From JASJAR01 sp039198225 (GTDB lineage: Bacteria; Pseudomonadota; Alphaproteobacteria; Rhodobacterales; Rhodobacteraceae), in NCBI GenBank assembly GCA_039198225.1, contig JBCCTQ010000029.1:1-53980 (forward strand): DNA of 53,980 bases. Reading direction: 5' to 3'. Under the pieces are notes generated by a model. That model saw only the letters and a program-made list of their open reading frames with translations, searched no databases and was not told the origin of the DNA. The position numbers and the translations under genes were made by a program. Position 1 is the stretch's first letter. The number at the start of each line of letters is the position of its first letter. Of the stretch, positions 25,784 through 34,270 are shown in pieces.

Positions 25784-26677
25784 CTATTCGGCGGCCTTAC
25801 GCATTGCATAAACATCATCGAGATACGTGCTGAACTCGTCCCGAAGATCGGGGCGCGCCAGCCCGAAGGCGACGGTGGCCTGTAAGAAGCCCGACTTTGA
25901 ACCGCAATCGAACCGTTGACCGCGGAAGCGCAGCCCGTGGACGGGGTTGCCAATCGCGATCTCATTCGAAATGGCATCGGTCAGTTGGATCTCCCCGCCC
26001 GCTCCGATGCGCTTTTCGTCCAGCGTGTCCATCACCGACTGGGTGAGGATATAGCGTCCGATCACAGCCAGGTTCGACGGCGCGGTGCCAGGTTTCGGCT
26101 TTTCGACCATGCTCTTGGCTTTGACCAACGCTCCATGGTCGCTTTCGACGTCAAGAACACCGTAGGCGGAGGCTTTCTCCGGAGGCACTTCCATCGCCGC
26201 GACCATACAGCCGCCCACATCGGGATAGGCGTCGACCATCTGTTTCAGACAAGGCGTTTCAGCCGCAATCACGTCATCGGGAAGGATAACGGCGAACGGT
26301 TCATCCCCCACGAGGCGGCGCGCGCACCACACCGCATGGCCAAGGCCCATCGCCTTTTGCTGCCGGATATAGGCGATGGCACCGGAATCCATGTTTGTAG
26401 AGCGAAGAGTCTCTAAAAGTTCAAATTTTCCAGAGGCTTCAAGCTTGGCTTCGAGATCCGGAGACAGGTCAAAATAGTCTTCGAGGGCCGATTTGCCCCT
26501 GGCCGTGACGAAGATGAACTCCTTGATCCCGGCCTCGCGCGCCTCGTCGATCGCGTATTGGATCAACGGGCGGTCGACCAGCGTCATGATTTCTTTGGGG
26601 ACCGACTTTGTTGCCGGCAAAAAACGCGTGCCCATGCCCGCGACAGGAAATACGGCTTTTGTAACCTCGCGCTTCAT
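25784..26677 (-). CDS. galU: UTP-glucose-1-phosphate uridylyltransferase
   Basis: A 297-residue GalU that makes UDP-glucose from UTP and glucose-1-phosphate. Signatures are AVFPVAGMGTRFLPATKS, KEIMTLVDRPLIQYAIDEA, ILPDDVI, GVLDVE and MVEKPKPGTAPSNLAVIGRY. ATG 26677 has an AAGGCTGAGG ribosome site. It sits between cysQ (204 nt upstream) and the two GT2-like genes, supplying UDP-glucose to cell-surface glycan synthesis. Confidence 0.95.
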   Translation of the reverse strand: MKREVTKAVFPVAGMGTRFLPATKSVPKEIMTLVDRPLIQYAIDEAREAGIKEFIFVTARGKSALEDYFDLSPDLEAKLEASGKFELLETLRSTNMDSGAIAYIRQQKAMGLGHAVWCARRLVGDEPFAVILPDDVIAAETPCLKQMVDAYPDVGGCMVAAMEVPPEKASAYGVLDVESDHGALVKAKSMVEKPKPGTAPSNLAVIGRYILTQSVMDTLDEKRIGAGGEIQLTDAISNEIAIGNPVHGLRFRGQRFDCGSKSGFLQATVAFGLARPDLRDEFSTYLDDVYAMRKAAE

Positions 26678-26881
26678 CGCATCCTCAGCCTTCTTATAAT
26701 GTTACCCACCAACATGGTCCTTTTAGACCAGCACCAGAGGCCAATGGAACAACGGATCGCCAAACATCGACCCCGCCGCGCCGAAGAGGCACCGGCGGCG
26801 CTTATGATCGCACATTGTTGAGGAATAGGAAACTCAGGCCGCGTTTTTCGGCAAATATGTGACAGGTCGAACCACTGGTTT

Positions 26882-27679
26882 TCATGGGGCTAAAAGGTCA
26901 AATCCAGGTGCGGCCGCGATGAAGAACGGATTGGCGAAATCTGGCTTGGCATAGTGAAAAGGGGCCAAATCGTCGAAAAACACCATCCGACCGCCCGCGG
27001 CCCTCAGAATCGCATCACCTGCAGCGGTGTCCCATTCCATGGTCCGACCAAGCCGGGGGTAAAGGTCGGCTTCACCGGCCGCCACGAGGCAGAATTTAAG
27101 CGACGAGCCTGCGCTTTTGAACGCACCGACCGCGTATTTTGAAATATAGGCGTCGGTGGCGGCATCCCGATGGGATTTTGAGGCAACAACCCGGAGACGC
27201 TCATGATCGGGCGCAGCCACTCTGATCGGTGCTGTCGGGCCCGGAGCATCTGCCGCAAACTCTCCAGTTTCCTCCACTGCACCGCCCGCGGCATCGGTAT
27301 AAAACAGCCGCCCGATGGCCGGCGCATAGACAATTCCGAGGACGGGCTGGCGCGCGCGGACGAGGGCGATATTGACCGTAAAGTCCCCGCCCCGCTTGAT
27401 GAATTCCTTGGTCCCGTCGAGGGGATCGACGATGAAAAAGTCCTCGGCCACGACGCCGTGGCTCTCGGCCTGTTCTTCGGTCACGAGGGCGATCTCGGGA
27501 AACGCCTCCCGCAGCCCAGCGCCGATATGGCGGTCGGCTAGCTGGTCGGCTTCTGTCACCGGAGAGGCGTCGTCTTTTGTGGAAATTTCAAAGTCGGGTC
27601 GGCCGTAGACCTCCATGATCAAAGCCCCGGCTTCGATCGCCAATTTCCTCATTTTTGCAATAGTTTGCCGATCGTCCAC
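26882..27679 (-). CDS. cysQ: 3'(2'),5'-bisphosphate nucleotidase CysQ
   Basis: A 265-residue inositol-monophosphatase-fold enzyme: SPVTEADQLADRHI, VTEEQAES, the metal site FIVDPLDGTKEFI, and EWDTAAGDAILRAAGG. It hydrolyses PAP, the by-product of sulfotransferases and of sulfate assimilation, to AMP. The frame opens at GTG 27679 with GGAG upstream; ATG 27652 is possible. It heads the minus-strand run that ends in the sulfotransferase gene and is divergent from the ABC permease. Confidence 0.93.
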   Translation of the reverse strand: MDDRQTIAKMRKLAIEAGALIMEVYGRPDFEISTKDDASPVTEADQLADRHIGAGLREAFPEIALVTEEQAESHGVVAEDFFIVDPLDGTKEFIKRGGDFTVNIALVRARQPVLGIVYAPAIGRLFYTDAAGGAVEETGEFAADAPGPTAPIRVAAPDHERLRVVASKSHRDAATDAYISKYAVGAFKSAGSSLKFCLVAAGEADLYPRLGRTMEWDTAAGDAILRAAGGRMVFFDDLAPFHYAKPDFANPFFIAAAPGFDLLAP

Positions 27680-27795
27680 AGCCGCGCTCCGTCATGCTTT
27701 CGCCGGCTATCTTTGTGCCAGCAGATGCCTTATCCTCTCTCCACAAGAGATCAGCAAGAAATCCATGAAATACGGGAAACCGGAGGCAGGTCCCG

Positions 27796-28620
27796 ATGTT
27801 TTTGCCAGAACGGCGCTCCGCCAGCATGACGAGTTCGGCTTTCGCAATGGCCGAGCTCATCTTTCATAACACCGTCCGGAGCCTCAGAAAAACGCACGAG
27901 AACGCGTTTGTCGGCCTCCTTCTGACGATGATCCAATCGATCATCATGGTGGTGGCATTCGTTCTATTCTTTTGGGTCCTCGGGCTTCGAGGCGCGGCCC
28001 TCCGGGGTGATTTCATGCTTTATATCATGTCGGGGATTTTCCTCTTCATGACGCATACCAAAGCCATGTCGGCTGTGGTCGGTTCTGAAGGGCCGGCCTC
28101 CCCGATGATGCAGCATCTGCCAATGAACACCTCCGTTGCGATCGTCTCGGCAGCCCTCGGCGCCCTCTATAACCAAGTCATCAGCATGCTGGTGATCCTC
28201 TATATTTACCACGTTGCCATTGCCCGGATCGAAATCCACGATCCCGTAGGCGCGTTCTCCATGTTCATGCTGGCGTGGTTCTCGGGCATTGCTGTGGGCC
28301 TCGTGTTCCTGGCGATAAAACCCTGGTTCCCCTCCGTCGCTACCCTTGGGTCGACGATCTATGCCCGGGCCAACATGATCGCCTCGGGGAAGATGTTTGT
28401 CGCCAACACCTTGCCTCCGACCATGTTAGTCTTCTTTGAGTGGAACCCCCTCTTTCACGCGATCGACCAGGCCAGGGGCTTCACCTTCATCAATTACTTT
28501 CCGCGGAACACCTCGATCGAATACCCGATCTATCTCTCGCTCGGGCTGATCATGATCGGACTTATGGGTGAGTTTTACACACGGCGGAACGCCTCACTCT
28601 CATGGAGCGCTCGGCGCTAG
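27796..28620 (+). CDS. ABC-2-type polysaccharide export permease (KpsM/Wzm-like)
   Basis: A 274-residue inner-membrane permease with about six helices (MVVAFVLFFWVLGLRG, MLYIMSGIFLFMTHTKAMS, AFSMFMLAWFSGIAVGLVF, IYLSLGLIMIGLMGEFY) and the family motifs FFEWNPLFHAIDQARG and INYFPRNTS. Such permeases export capsular or O-polysaccharide with a KpsT-like ATPase. No ATPase or KpsE/KpsD partner is adjacent. ATG 27796 follows GGAGG. It stands alone between divergent cysQ and convergent pdxJ, so its partners must be elsewhere. Confidence 0.87.
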   Translation: MFLPERRSASMTSSAFAMAELIFHNTVRSLRKTHENAFVGLLLTMIQSIIMVVAFVLFFWVLGLRGAALRGDFMLYIMSGIFLFMTHTKAMSAVVGSEGPASPMMQHLPMNTSVAIVSAALGALYNQVISMLVILYIYHVAIARIEIHDPVGAFSMFMLAWFSGIAVGLVFLAIKPWFPSVATLGSTIYARANMIASGKMFVANTLPPTMLVFFEWNPLFHAIDQARGFTFINYFPRNTSIEYPIYLSLGLIMIGLMGEFYTRRNASLSWSARR

Positions 28621-28641
28621 GACAAGGCGAGTAGCGCGCGT

Positions 28642-29394
28642 CTAGGCGGCGGCGGCCCGGGCGCCGGTCATCAACCGACGCATTTCGCCGATCGCCCCTT
28701 CGAGACCCTGAAAGATAGCCTCGCCGATCAGGAAATGGCCGATATTGAGCTCACGGATCTCCGGCAAAGCCGCGATCGGTTCGACCGTGTCAAAGGTCAG
28801 CCCGTGACCGGCATGGATCTCCAGCCCAAGGCCATGGGCAAAACCCGCCATCTCCCTCAACCGGGCTAGCTCGGCGTCGCGTTCTTCGAACCGTCCCTCG
28901 GCATGAAAATCGCAATAGGCACCGGTATGGAGTTCGACGACGGGGGCGCCAATCCGGTGGGCCGCTTCGATCTGGCGCTTATCGGCGGCGATAAAAATCG
29001 ACACCCGGCACCCGGCCTCAGCCAGCGGGGCGATGAAATGGGCGAGCCGGTTTTCCTCCCGTGCGACTTCAAGCCCGCCTTCGGTCGTCCGCTCTTCACG
29101 GCGCTCCGGAACGATACAAACCGCATGGGGTGTGTGGCGAAGCGCGATCGACTGCATCTCGGCGGTCGCGGCCATCTCGAAATTGAGCGGCAGAGTAAGG
29201 TCGGCCATCAACCGCTCGATATCTTCGTCCGAGATATGGCGACGGTCCTCGCGGAGATGGGCAGTGATCCCGTCCGCACCGGCTTGTTCGGCCAATTTGG
29301 CCGCGCGGACCGGATCGGGATAGGCTGACCCCCGGGCATTCCTTACGGTCGCCACATGGTCGATATTCACTCCAAGGCGCAAATTTTCCGACAT
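28642..29394 (-). CDS. pdxJ: Pyridoxine 5'-phosphate synthase
   Basis: A 250-residue PdxJ TIM barrel: LGVNIDHVATVRNARG, DGITAHLREDRRHI, NFEMAATAEM, VCIVPERREERTTEGGL, IFIAADKRQIEAA, EIHAGHGLTFDTV and ELNIGHFLIGEAIF. It condenses 1-deoxyxylulose-5-phosphate with 3-amino-2-oxopropyl phosphate in vitamin B6 synthesis. ATG 29394 follows GGAGG. It lies 66 nt after the DUF2062 gene. The acpS-lepB-rnc-era genes that commonly follow in this order are not next to it here. Confidence 0.96.
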   Translation of the reverse strand: MSENLRLGVNIDHVATVRNARGSAYPDPVRAAKLAEQAGADGITAHLREDRRHISDEDIERLMADLTLPLNFEMAATAEMQSIALRHTPHAVCIVPERREERTTEGGLEVAREENRLAHFIAPLAEAGCRVSIFIAADKRQIEAAHRIGAPVVELHTGAYCDFHAEGRFEERDAELARLREMAGFAHGLGLEIHAGHGLTFDTVEPIAALPEIRELNIGHFLIGEAIFQGLEGAIGEMRRLMTGARAAAA

Positions 29395-29460
29395 ACTGGA
29401 TCCTCCGAGCGCAGGCCGATCTCAGCGCTGTCAAAGAACGCCAGGCCCCGCTCGGTTTCA

Positions 29461-30120
29461 TTATTCGGCCGGATCGGCCCCGGCAAGTTTTGAAGCCAAG
29501 CGCGCCTGTTTCGCCATCCGCCTTTTGGCCCGCGCTTTCTGCCGTTTGATCCGAGTCTTCTGGTAGGCCATGATCAGCGGATGGGAGAGGTAATAGGCGG
29601 CAAATGCGGCCACGAAACCCGGAAAAAGGCCCCCGATCAGATAGGGCAGGAACACCACGTCGAAAAACGCCTCAAGCCGACCCCAATTGGCCGTATCGGA
29701 GGTGAACAACGCTGCCCCATTCCGCCAAAGCTCAACGGATGCGTTCGAGAAAGACTGCCATATCCCCTGTAGCGGCATATGGGGGGTGCCGAGCATCCAC
29801 GACCCGATCTCGGTGGCGATCGAGGCGATCAGCGGGAAGGTGAGAGGATTGCCGACGAACGTGGCCAGGAGGGCGGCGAGGATATTGCCCCTGAGGCACC
29901 AGGCCAGGACCGCCGACATCAAGAAGTGGAGCCCAAAGAACGGGGTGAAAGACGTGAACACGCCCGCGGCGATCCCGCGGCTTATCTTATGGGCCGGATC
30001 GGGGAGGCGCCGGAGGCGGTGGACCACATAACGCGACGCCCGGGCCCAGCCGCCCCGGGGCCAAAACCCCTCGGCAATGAACTGGAGCCAACTCCTCGGC
30101 GTCCGACGCTTAAAAACCAT
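29461..30120 (-). CDS. DUF2062 membrane protein
   Basis: A 219-residue protein of the DUF2062 family: KISRGIAAGVFTSFTPFFGLH, LRGNILAALLATFVGNPLTFP and FFDVVFLPYLIGGLFPGFV. Three or four helices are likely, with a basic C-terminal tail (KTRIKRQKARAKRR). It is 18 nt after rsh in the conserved rpoZ-rsh-DUF2062-pdxJ order. Function is not established; the tail suggests contact with nucleic acid or acidic lipids, which is speculation. Confidence 0.85.
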   Translation of the reverse strand: MVFKRRTPRSWLQFIAEGFWPRGGWARASRYVVHRLRRLPDPAHKISRGIAAGVFTSFTPFFGLHFLMSAVLAWCLRGNILAALLATFVGNPLTFPLIASIATEIGSWMLGTPHMPLQGIWQSFSNASVELWRNGAALFTSDTANWGRLEAFFDVVFLPYLIGGLFPGFVAAFAAYYLSHPLIMAYQKTRIKRQKARAKRRMAKQARLASKLAGADPAE

Positions 30121-30138
30121 GCCTTCCCCAAGTACGGC

Positions 30139-32259
30139 CTAAGGCTTTCGATCTAGATCCCGGTGCCGACCGATCGAGGCGACATCACTGTCGGCCTCCA
30201 AAGCCAGCATAACCGCATGCAGATGCTGAACATCCCTCAACTCAGCGTCGATTATAAGGCGGTAAAAGTCCGGTTTTCTGTCAAGAAATACCAAATCGGA
30301 GATATTTGCTCTTTGTTCTCCGACAAGGGTGCAAATACGTCCCAGAACTCCGGCGTCATTGGCAATGGTCACGTCCAAGGACACCCCGTGGACCGGCGGG
30401 TGTTTGCCCTCCTGCCAATGGAGGTCGACCCAGCGATTCGGTTGATCCTCGAATTCCGCTAAGGCCGGGCAGTCTATCGCGTGGAGGATAACACCCCGAC
30501 CGCGATAGGAAATTCCGACGATCCGCTCCCCGGGCACCGGTTGACAGCAGAGTGCGCGGCGGAAGGTTTGGGACGGTTTGAGGCCCACAACCGCCTTGGC
30601 GGCGTCGATCTCATCTCCCGACTTGGCGGCGAGTTTTGGATAAAGCGACTGAATCACGTCCCGGGCGGCGATTTCAGCCGCTCCGATCCGCGCCAAAAGC
30701 TCGTCCCGCCCGTCTAGACCGAATTGTTTGGCTGCCGTGGACAATGCCTTATCAGACGCCTTTTTGTTGACCTTGTCGAAGGCAACCCGCGCCAATTCTC
30801 GGCCCAGTTTGATGAACCGCTCCCGGTCTTCGTCCCGCAAACTCCGCCGGATGGCCGCCTTGGCCCGCCCTGTGGCTACGATATCGATCCAGGTCGCTTG
30901 GGGGCGCTGGCCCTCGGCGGTGAGGATCTCGACCGATTGGCCGTTCCGAAGCCGGGTCCAAAGCGGAACGCGGATATGGTCGACCTTGGCGCCAACGCAG
31001 CTGTGGCCAATCCGCGTATGGATCGCATAGGCAAAATCGAGCGGCGTCGCCCCTTTTGGCAGCTTGACCACCTCGCCTTTCGGCGTAAAGCAAAACACCT
31101 GGTCCTGGTACATTTCGAGTTTGAAATGCTCGAGAAACTCGTTGTGATCGTCTTCCTTGTCGAAGCGTTCCGAAAGCGACGCGACCCACCGCGCAGGATC
31201 GACCGCGAACGGGTTCTCGACCCGGACACCGTCCCGGTAAGACCAATGGGCCGCCACACCAGTTTCGGCCACTTCATGCATCTCCCGGGTGCGGATCTGG
31301 ACCTCGACCCGGCGCGCCGCACGTCCTGAAACGGTCGTTTGGAGTGAGCGGTAGCCGTTGGATTTGGGCTGGCTGATATAGTCTTTGAACCGTCCGGGCA
31401 CCGCGCTCCAACGCCGGTGGATTGCACCCAATGCGGCGTAGCAATCGGCCTCGCTGCGGGTGATGATGCGGAACCCGTAAATGTCGGAGAGCCGCGAAAA
31501 GCCCTGCTCTTTCTTTTCCATCTTCCGCCAGATGGAGAAGGGCCGCTTCGCTCGCCCGATGACTTCGGCTTTGATCTCCGATTTTTCGAGCACGGTCTCG
31601 ATATCGTCTGTGATCCGCTGGATGACGTCACCTGTCTCTTTCTGAAGCGTGACAAAGCGACGGAGGATCGATTTGCGCCCGTCGGGGTTCAGCACCTGAA
31701 ATGCGAGATCCTCGAGCTCGTCGCGCATCCATTGCATCCCCATCCGCCCGGCGAGGGGTGCGAAGATATCCATGGTTTCGCGGGCCTTTTGGGCCTGCTT
31801 TTCGACGCGCATCGACTTGATTGTGCGCATGTTGTGGAGCCGGTCGGCGAGCTTGACGAGGATGACCCGGAGATCCTTCGACATGGCCACAAAGAGCTTC
31901 CGGAAATTCTCTGCCTGGCGGGTTTCGCTGGACGACAACTGGAGATTGGTGAGTTTGGTCACCCCGTCCACGAGTTCGGCTATCTCGTCGCCAAACGCGT
32001 CTTTTACATCGCCGTAGGTCCGGCGCGTATCCTCGATCGTATCGTGCAGAAGCGCCGTGATCAGGGTGGCGTCGTCGAGGCGCATTTCAGCAAGGATCGC
32101 CGCGACCGCGACCGGATGAATGAAATATGGATCACCCGAGTGGCGGAATTGCCCGTCATGGGCGGCTTCGCTAAAGGCAAAGGCCTCCCGAAGGAGGCCC
32201 GCATCGGTTTTCGGGTTGTAGGTGCGGACGAGGGAGATCAGGTCGTCGGCGTCGATCAT
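30139..32259 (-). CDS. rsh: Bifunctional (p)ppGpp synthetase/hydrolase (Rsh)
   Basis: A 706-residue RelA/SpoT homologue. Residues 1-about 180 are the HD hydrolase (H34, H72-D73 in LLHDTIEDT). Residues about 215-340 are the synthetase (RPFSIWRKMEKKEQGF, DIYGFRIITRSEADCYAALG, RFKDYISQPKSNGYRSLQT). A TGS domain follows (FCFTPKGEVVKLPKGATPLD) and a C-terminal ACT domain (SLDVTIANDAGVLGRICTLV). It controls the stringent response in the cytosol. It starts 19 nt after rpoZ, so the two are co-transcribed. Confidence 0.95.
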   Translation of the reverse strand: MIDADDLISLVRTYNPKTDAGLLREAFAFSEAAHDGQFRHSGDPYFIHPVAVAAILAEMRLDDATLITALLHDTIEDTRRTYGDVKDAFGDEIAELVDGVTKLTNLQLSSSETRQAENFRKLFVAMSKDLRVILVKLADRLHNMRTIKSMRVEKQAQKARETMDIFAPLAGRMGMQWMRDELEDLAFQVLNPDGRKSILRRFVTLQKETGDVIQRITDDIETVLEKSEIKAEVIGRAKRPFSIWRKMEKKEQGFSRLSDIYGFRIITRSEADCYAALGAIHRRWSAVPGRFKDYISQPKSNGYRSLQTTVSGRAARRVEVQIRTREMHEVAETGVAAHWSYRDGVRVENPFAVDPARWVASLSERFDKEDDHNEFLEHFKLEMYQDQVFCFTPKGEVVKLPKGATPLDFAYAIHTRIGHSCVGAKVDHIRVPLWTRLRNGQSVEILTAEGQRPQATWIDIVATGRAKAAIRRSLRDEDRERFIKLGRELARVAFDKVNKKASDKALSTAAKQFGLDGRDELLARIGAAEIAARDVIQSLYPKLAAKSGDEIDAAKAVVGLKPSQTFRRALCCQPVPGERIVGISYRGRGVILHAIDCPALAEFEDQPNRWVDLHWQEGKHPPVHGVSLDVTIANDAGVLGRICTLVGEQRANISDLVFLDRKPDFYRLIIDAELRDVQHLHAVMLALEADSDVASIGRHRDLDRKP

Positions 32260-32278
32260 CCCGTCCAGGAACCCACCC

Positions 32279-32632
32279 CTATTGTTGCCCCTGCGCTTCC
32301 ATAAGGGCGCGGAGCAGTTTCTCTTCCGAAAGATCGTCTTCGGCCGGTTTGTCAGCCTCCGCCCCCATCAAAAGCGCCATGGCGTCTTCTTCCGGCTCGT
32401 CGACCTCGATCTGGGTCTGGTGACCTTCGATCATCCGCTCGCGGAGATCGCCCGCACCTTGCGTTTCCTCGGCAATCTCGCGGAGGCTGACGACAGGGTT
32501 CTTGTCATTGTCGCGGTCGATCGTAAGCGGCGCACCTGACGCAATTTCGCGCGCTCGGTGGGCTGCTAGCATCACGAGCTCGAACCGGTTCGGAACTTTG
32601 TCGATACAATCTTCCACGGTTACGCGGGCCAT
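32279..32632 (-). CDS. rpoZ: RNA polymerase omega subunit
   Basis: A 117-residue omega subunit: MARVTVEDCIDKVPNRFEL, LAAHRAREIASG and KNPVVSLREIAEETQ. ATG 32632 is the canonical start with TTGGAG upstream; the frame extends five codons further. The C-terminal tail after residue 80 is acidic (EVDEPEEDA). Omega aids assembly of RNA polymerase and the ppGpp response, which fits its operon with rsh. Confidence 0.95.
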   Translation of the reverse strand: MARVTVEDCIDKVPNRFELVMLAAHRAREIASGAPLTIDRDNDKNPVVSLREIAEETQGAGDLRERMIEGHQTQIEVDEPEEDAMALLMGAEADKPAEDDLSEEKLLRALMEAQGQQ

Positions 32633-32664
32633 GGGCGTCTCCAACAACAGAACGTGAAGGCTTG

Positions 32665-32693
32665 CAGATAGACCTCACCCGGCCACCATTCAA
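32665..32693 (-). promoter_or_regulatory. Candidate rpoZ promoter
   Basis: On the minus strand TTGAAT (32693-32688), a 17-nt spacer and TATCTG (32670-32665) resemble a housekeeping promoter, 32 nt before the rpoZ ATG. Pattern match only. Confidence 0.35.
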
Positions 32694-32716
32694 GCGAAAT
32701 CCGACTTCGCTCGCAG

Positions 32717-32747
32717 TTGAGTGATTCGGCCACCTACTCAATTTTTT
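32717..32747 (+). terminator. Second terminator-like hairpin (weak)
   Basis: TTGAGT (32717-32722) and ACTCAA (32736-32741) pair around a 13-nt loop and are followed by TTTTTT. The AT-rich stem and long loop make it weaker than the one at 32783. Confidence 0.3.
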
Positions 32748-32782
32748 GTAGTTTTTCTAAAGGTTTACGTGCAGTTAATTCC

Positions 32783-32805
32783 GACCAAGTCGGTTGGTCT
32801 TTTTT
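32783..32805 (+). terminator. Intrinsic terminator between divergent genes
   Basis: GACCAA (32783-32788) and TTGGTC (32794-32799) form a perfect 6-bp stem around GTCGG, followed at once by six Ts. It reads in the plus direction and lies 152 nt upstream of the NYN start, where no gene ends. A leader attenuator or small-RNA end is inferred. Confidence 0.55.
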
Positions 32806-32957
32806 GTTAACCTCACAAAAATATTAAGGTTTTAACGTTGATTCTAGATGATGTTGCTATTTCGAGCCATTTGCATATTACTCTCCCACCGGTCGGGCGC
32901 CATCCACTCACTGCGCGACTTTCCCGACGAACCCCTTTTTGAAAGGAACGCCCCTGT

Positions 32958-33551
32958 ATGTTTTATCGGGACGAACGGCTTGCCCTGTTCATCGACGGGT
33001 CAAACCTGTACGCGGCAGCCAAAGCGCTTGGATTCGACATCGACTACAAGCTCTTGCGCCAGGAGTTTATGCGACGGGGGAAACTCCTACGCGCATTTTA
33101 TTACACTGCGCTTCTCGAGAATGACGAGTATTCACCGATCCGCCCTCTCGTGGATTGGTTGCACTACAACGGCTTCTCGATGGTGACAAAGCCAGCGAAG
33201 GAATACACAGACAGCCAGGGTCGTCGGAAAGTCAAAGGCAACATGGACATTGAGTTGACCGTGGACGCCATGGAATTGGCGCCGCGGGTTGATCATGTGG
33301 TCCTCTTCTCCGGAGACGGGGATTTTAGGCCCCTCGTTGAAAGCCTCCAACGCCAAGGCGTGCGGGTTTCGGTGGTGTCGACCATCCGGTCGCAGCCGCC
33401 TATGATTGCCGATGAATTGCGCCGCCAGGCGGATAATTTTATCGAGCTCGACGAGCTGAAAGAAGTGGTTGGCCGGCCGCCGCGAGAACCGCGCGAGCCC
33501 CGTGTCGACACATCAGATGACCCGGAAATCGAGACGACGGTTACCGAGTAA
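32958..33551 (+). CDS. NYN-domain (LabA/DUF88-like) predicted RNase
   Basis: A 197-residue protein with a PIN-like NYN fold: RLALFIDGSNLYAAAKALG, GNMDIELTVDAMELAP, VVLFSGDGDFRPLVESLQRQG and VSVVSTIRSQPPMIADELRR. Acidic residues in FIDGSN, MDIELTVDA and SGDGDF form the expected metal site. The tail is Pro/Arg/Glu-rich. Homologues are common beside rpoZ-rsh in alphaproteobacteria; RNA processing or degradation is presumed. ATG 32958 follows AAAGGA. Confidence 0.9.
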   Translation: MFYRDERLALFIDGSNLYAAAKALGFDIDYKLLRQEFMRRGKLLRAFYYTALLENDEYSPIRPLVDWLHYNGFSMVTKPAKEYTDSQGRRKVKGNMDIELTVDAMELAPRVDHVVLFSGDGDFRPLVESLQRQGVRVSVVSTIRSQPPMIADELRRQADNFIELDELKEVVGRPPREPREPRVDTSDDPEIETTVTE

Positions 33552-33655
33552 CCGACAGATATTTCTCGATTGCCGAGGGCGTTTGTTCCGGTCAGGATGA
33601 TCTCAAAATCGGTTCCGCCAAACCCGGACGGGCCGTGAAACGGCGAGCGCCCTTA

Positions 33656-34270
33656 ATGATCTCATTTCAGTTTTTGATCACAGCCTTGGTGGTCGTCATC
33701 GCCCCAGGGACCGGAGTGATCTACACACTGGCTATCGGCCTCGGACGGGGCCGACGGTCCGCAATCGTCGCGGCCCTCGGCTGCACGTTCGGCATACTCC
33801 CCCATCTCGCCGCGGCGATATTGGGGCTGGCGGCGATCCTCCATACCAGCGCGGTTTTGTTCACGGCCGTCAAATTCGCGGGGGTCGCCTATTTGCTCTA
33901 CCTCGCTTGGTCAGCACTCCGGGAAGGCGGCGCGCTCCGGGTCGAGCCTCGACAAACCCGCGACAGCGCTTGGCGGATCGCGCGCCGCGGGGCCTTGATC
34001 AATATCCTCAACCCGAAGCTTTCCATCTTCTTTCTGGCGCTCCTGCCGCCGTTTCTATCGGGTGATGCCGGTCAAGCGACCGTCGAAATGGCCGTCCTCG
34101 GCGGAATTTTCATGGCAATGACATTCGTCGTCTTTGCGATCTATGGCGCCTTCGCCGCCGCGGCGCGCAGTTGGCTTCTCCAAAGCGAGACGGCCATGGC
34201 TTGGATCAACCGGAGCTTTGCCGCGATCTTTGCCGCCCTCGCCGGCCGATTGGCCCTCGAAAGGGCGTGA
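33656..34270 (+). CDS. LysE/RhtB-family amino-acid exporter
   Basis: A protein of about 204 residues with five to six helices and the LysE signatures VVVIAPGTGVIYTLAIGLGRG, KFAGVAYLLYLAWSALREG and ALINILNPKLSIFFLALLPPF. It exports amino acids or analogues such as homoserine across the inner membrane. ATG 33656 is chosen; GTG 33635 would add seven basic residues. Its stop overlaps the next gene as GTGA. Substrate not readable. Confidence 0.9.
   Translation: MISFQFLITALVVVIAPGTGVIYTLAIGLGRGRRSAIVAALGCTFGILPHLAAAILGLAAILHTSAVLFTAVKFAGVAYLLYLAWSALREGGALRVEPRQTRDSAWRIARRGALINILNPKLSIFFLALLPPFLSGDAGQATVEMAVLGGIFMAMTFVVFAIYGAFAAAARSWLLQSETAMAWINRSFAAIFAALAGRLALERA

Larger units (their letters stand above)
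32633..32957. other. AT-rich intergenic region between divergent rpoZ and NYN gene
   Basis: These 325 nt hold no convincing gene. They contain the rpoZ promoter candidate, two terminator-like hairpins on the plus strand (32717-32747 and 32783-32805), an AT-rich stretch with GTTAACC/GGTTTTAAC (about 32805-32840), and a GTCGGG/CCCGAC inverted repeat (32892-32897, 32923-32928) just before the NYN ribosome site. A small RNA or attenuated leader would explain terminators placed here. Confidence 0.5.

Noticed and set aside
34171..34266. N-terminal extension of the DUF3429 gene into the LysE gene
   Set aside because: The added 32 residues are basic, non-hydrophobic and out of frame with LysE; GTG 34267 with the GTGA overlap is better.
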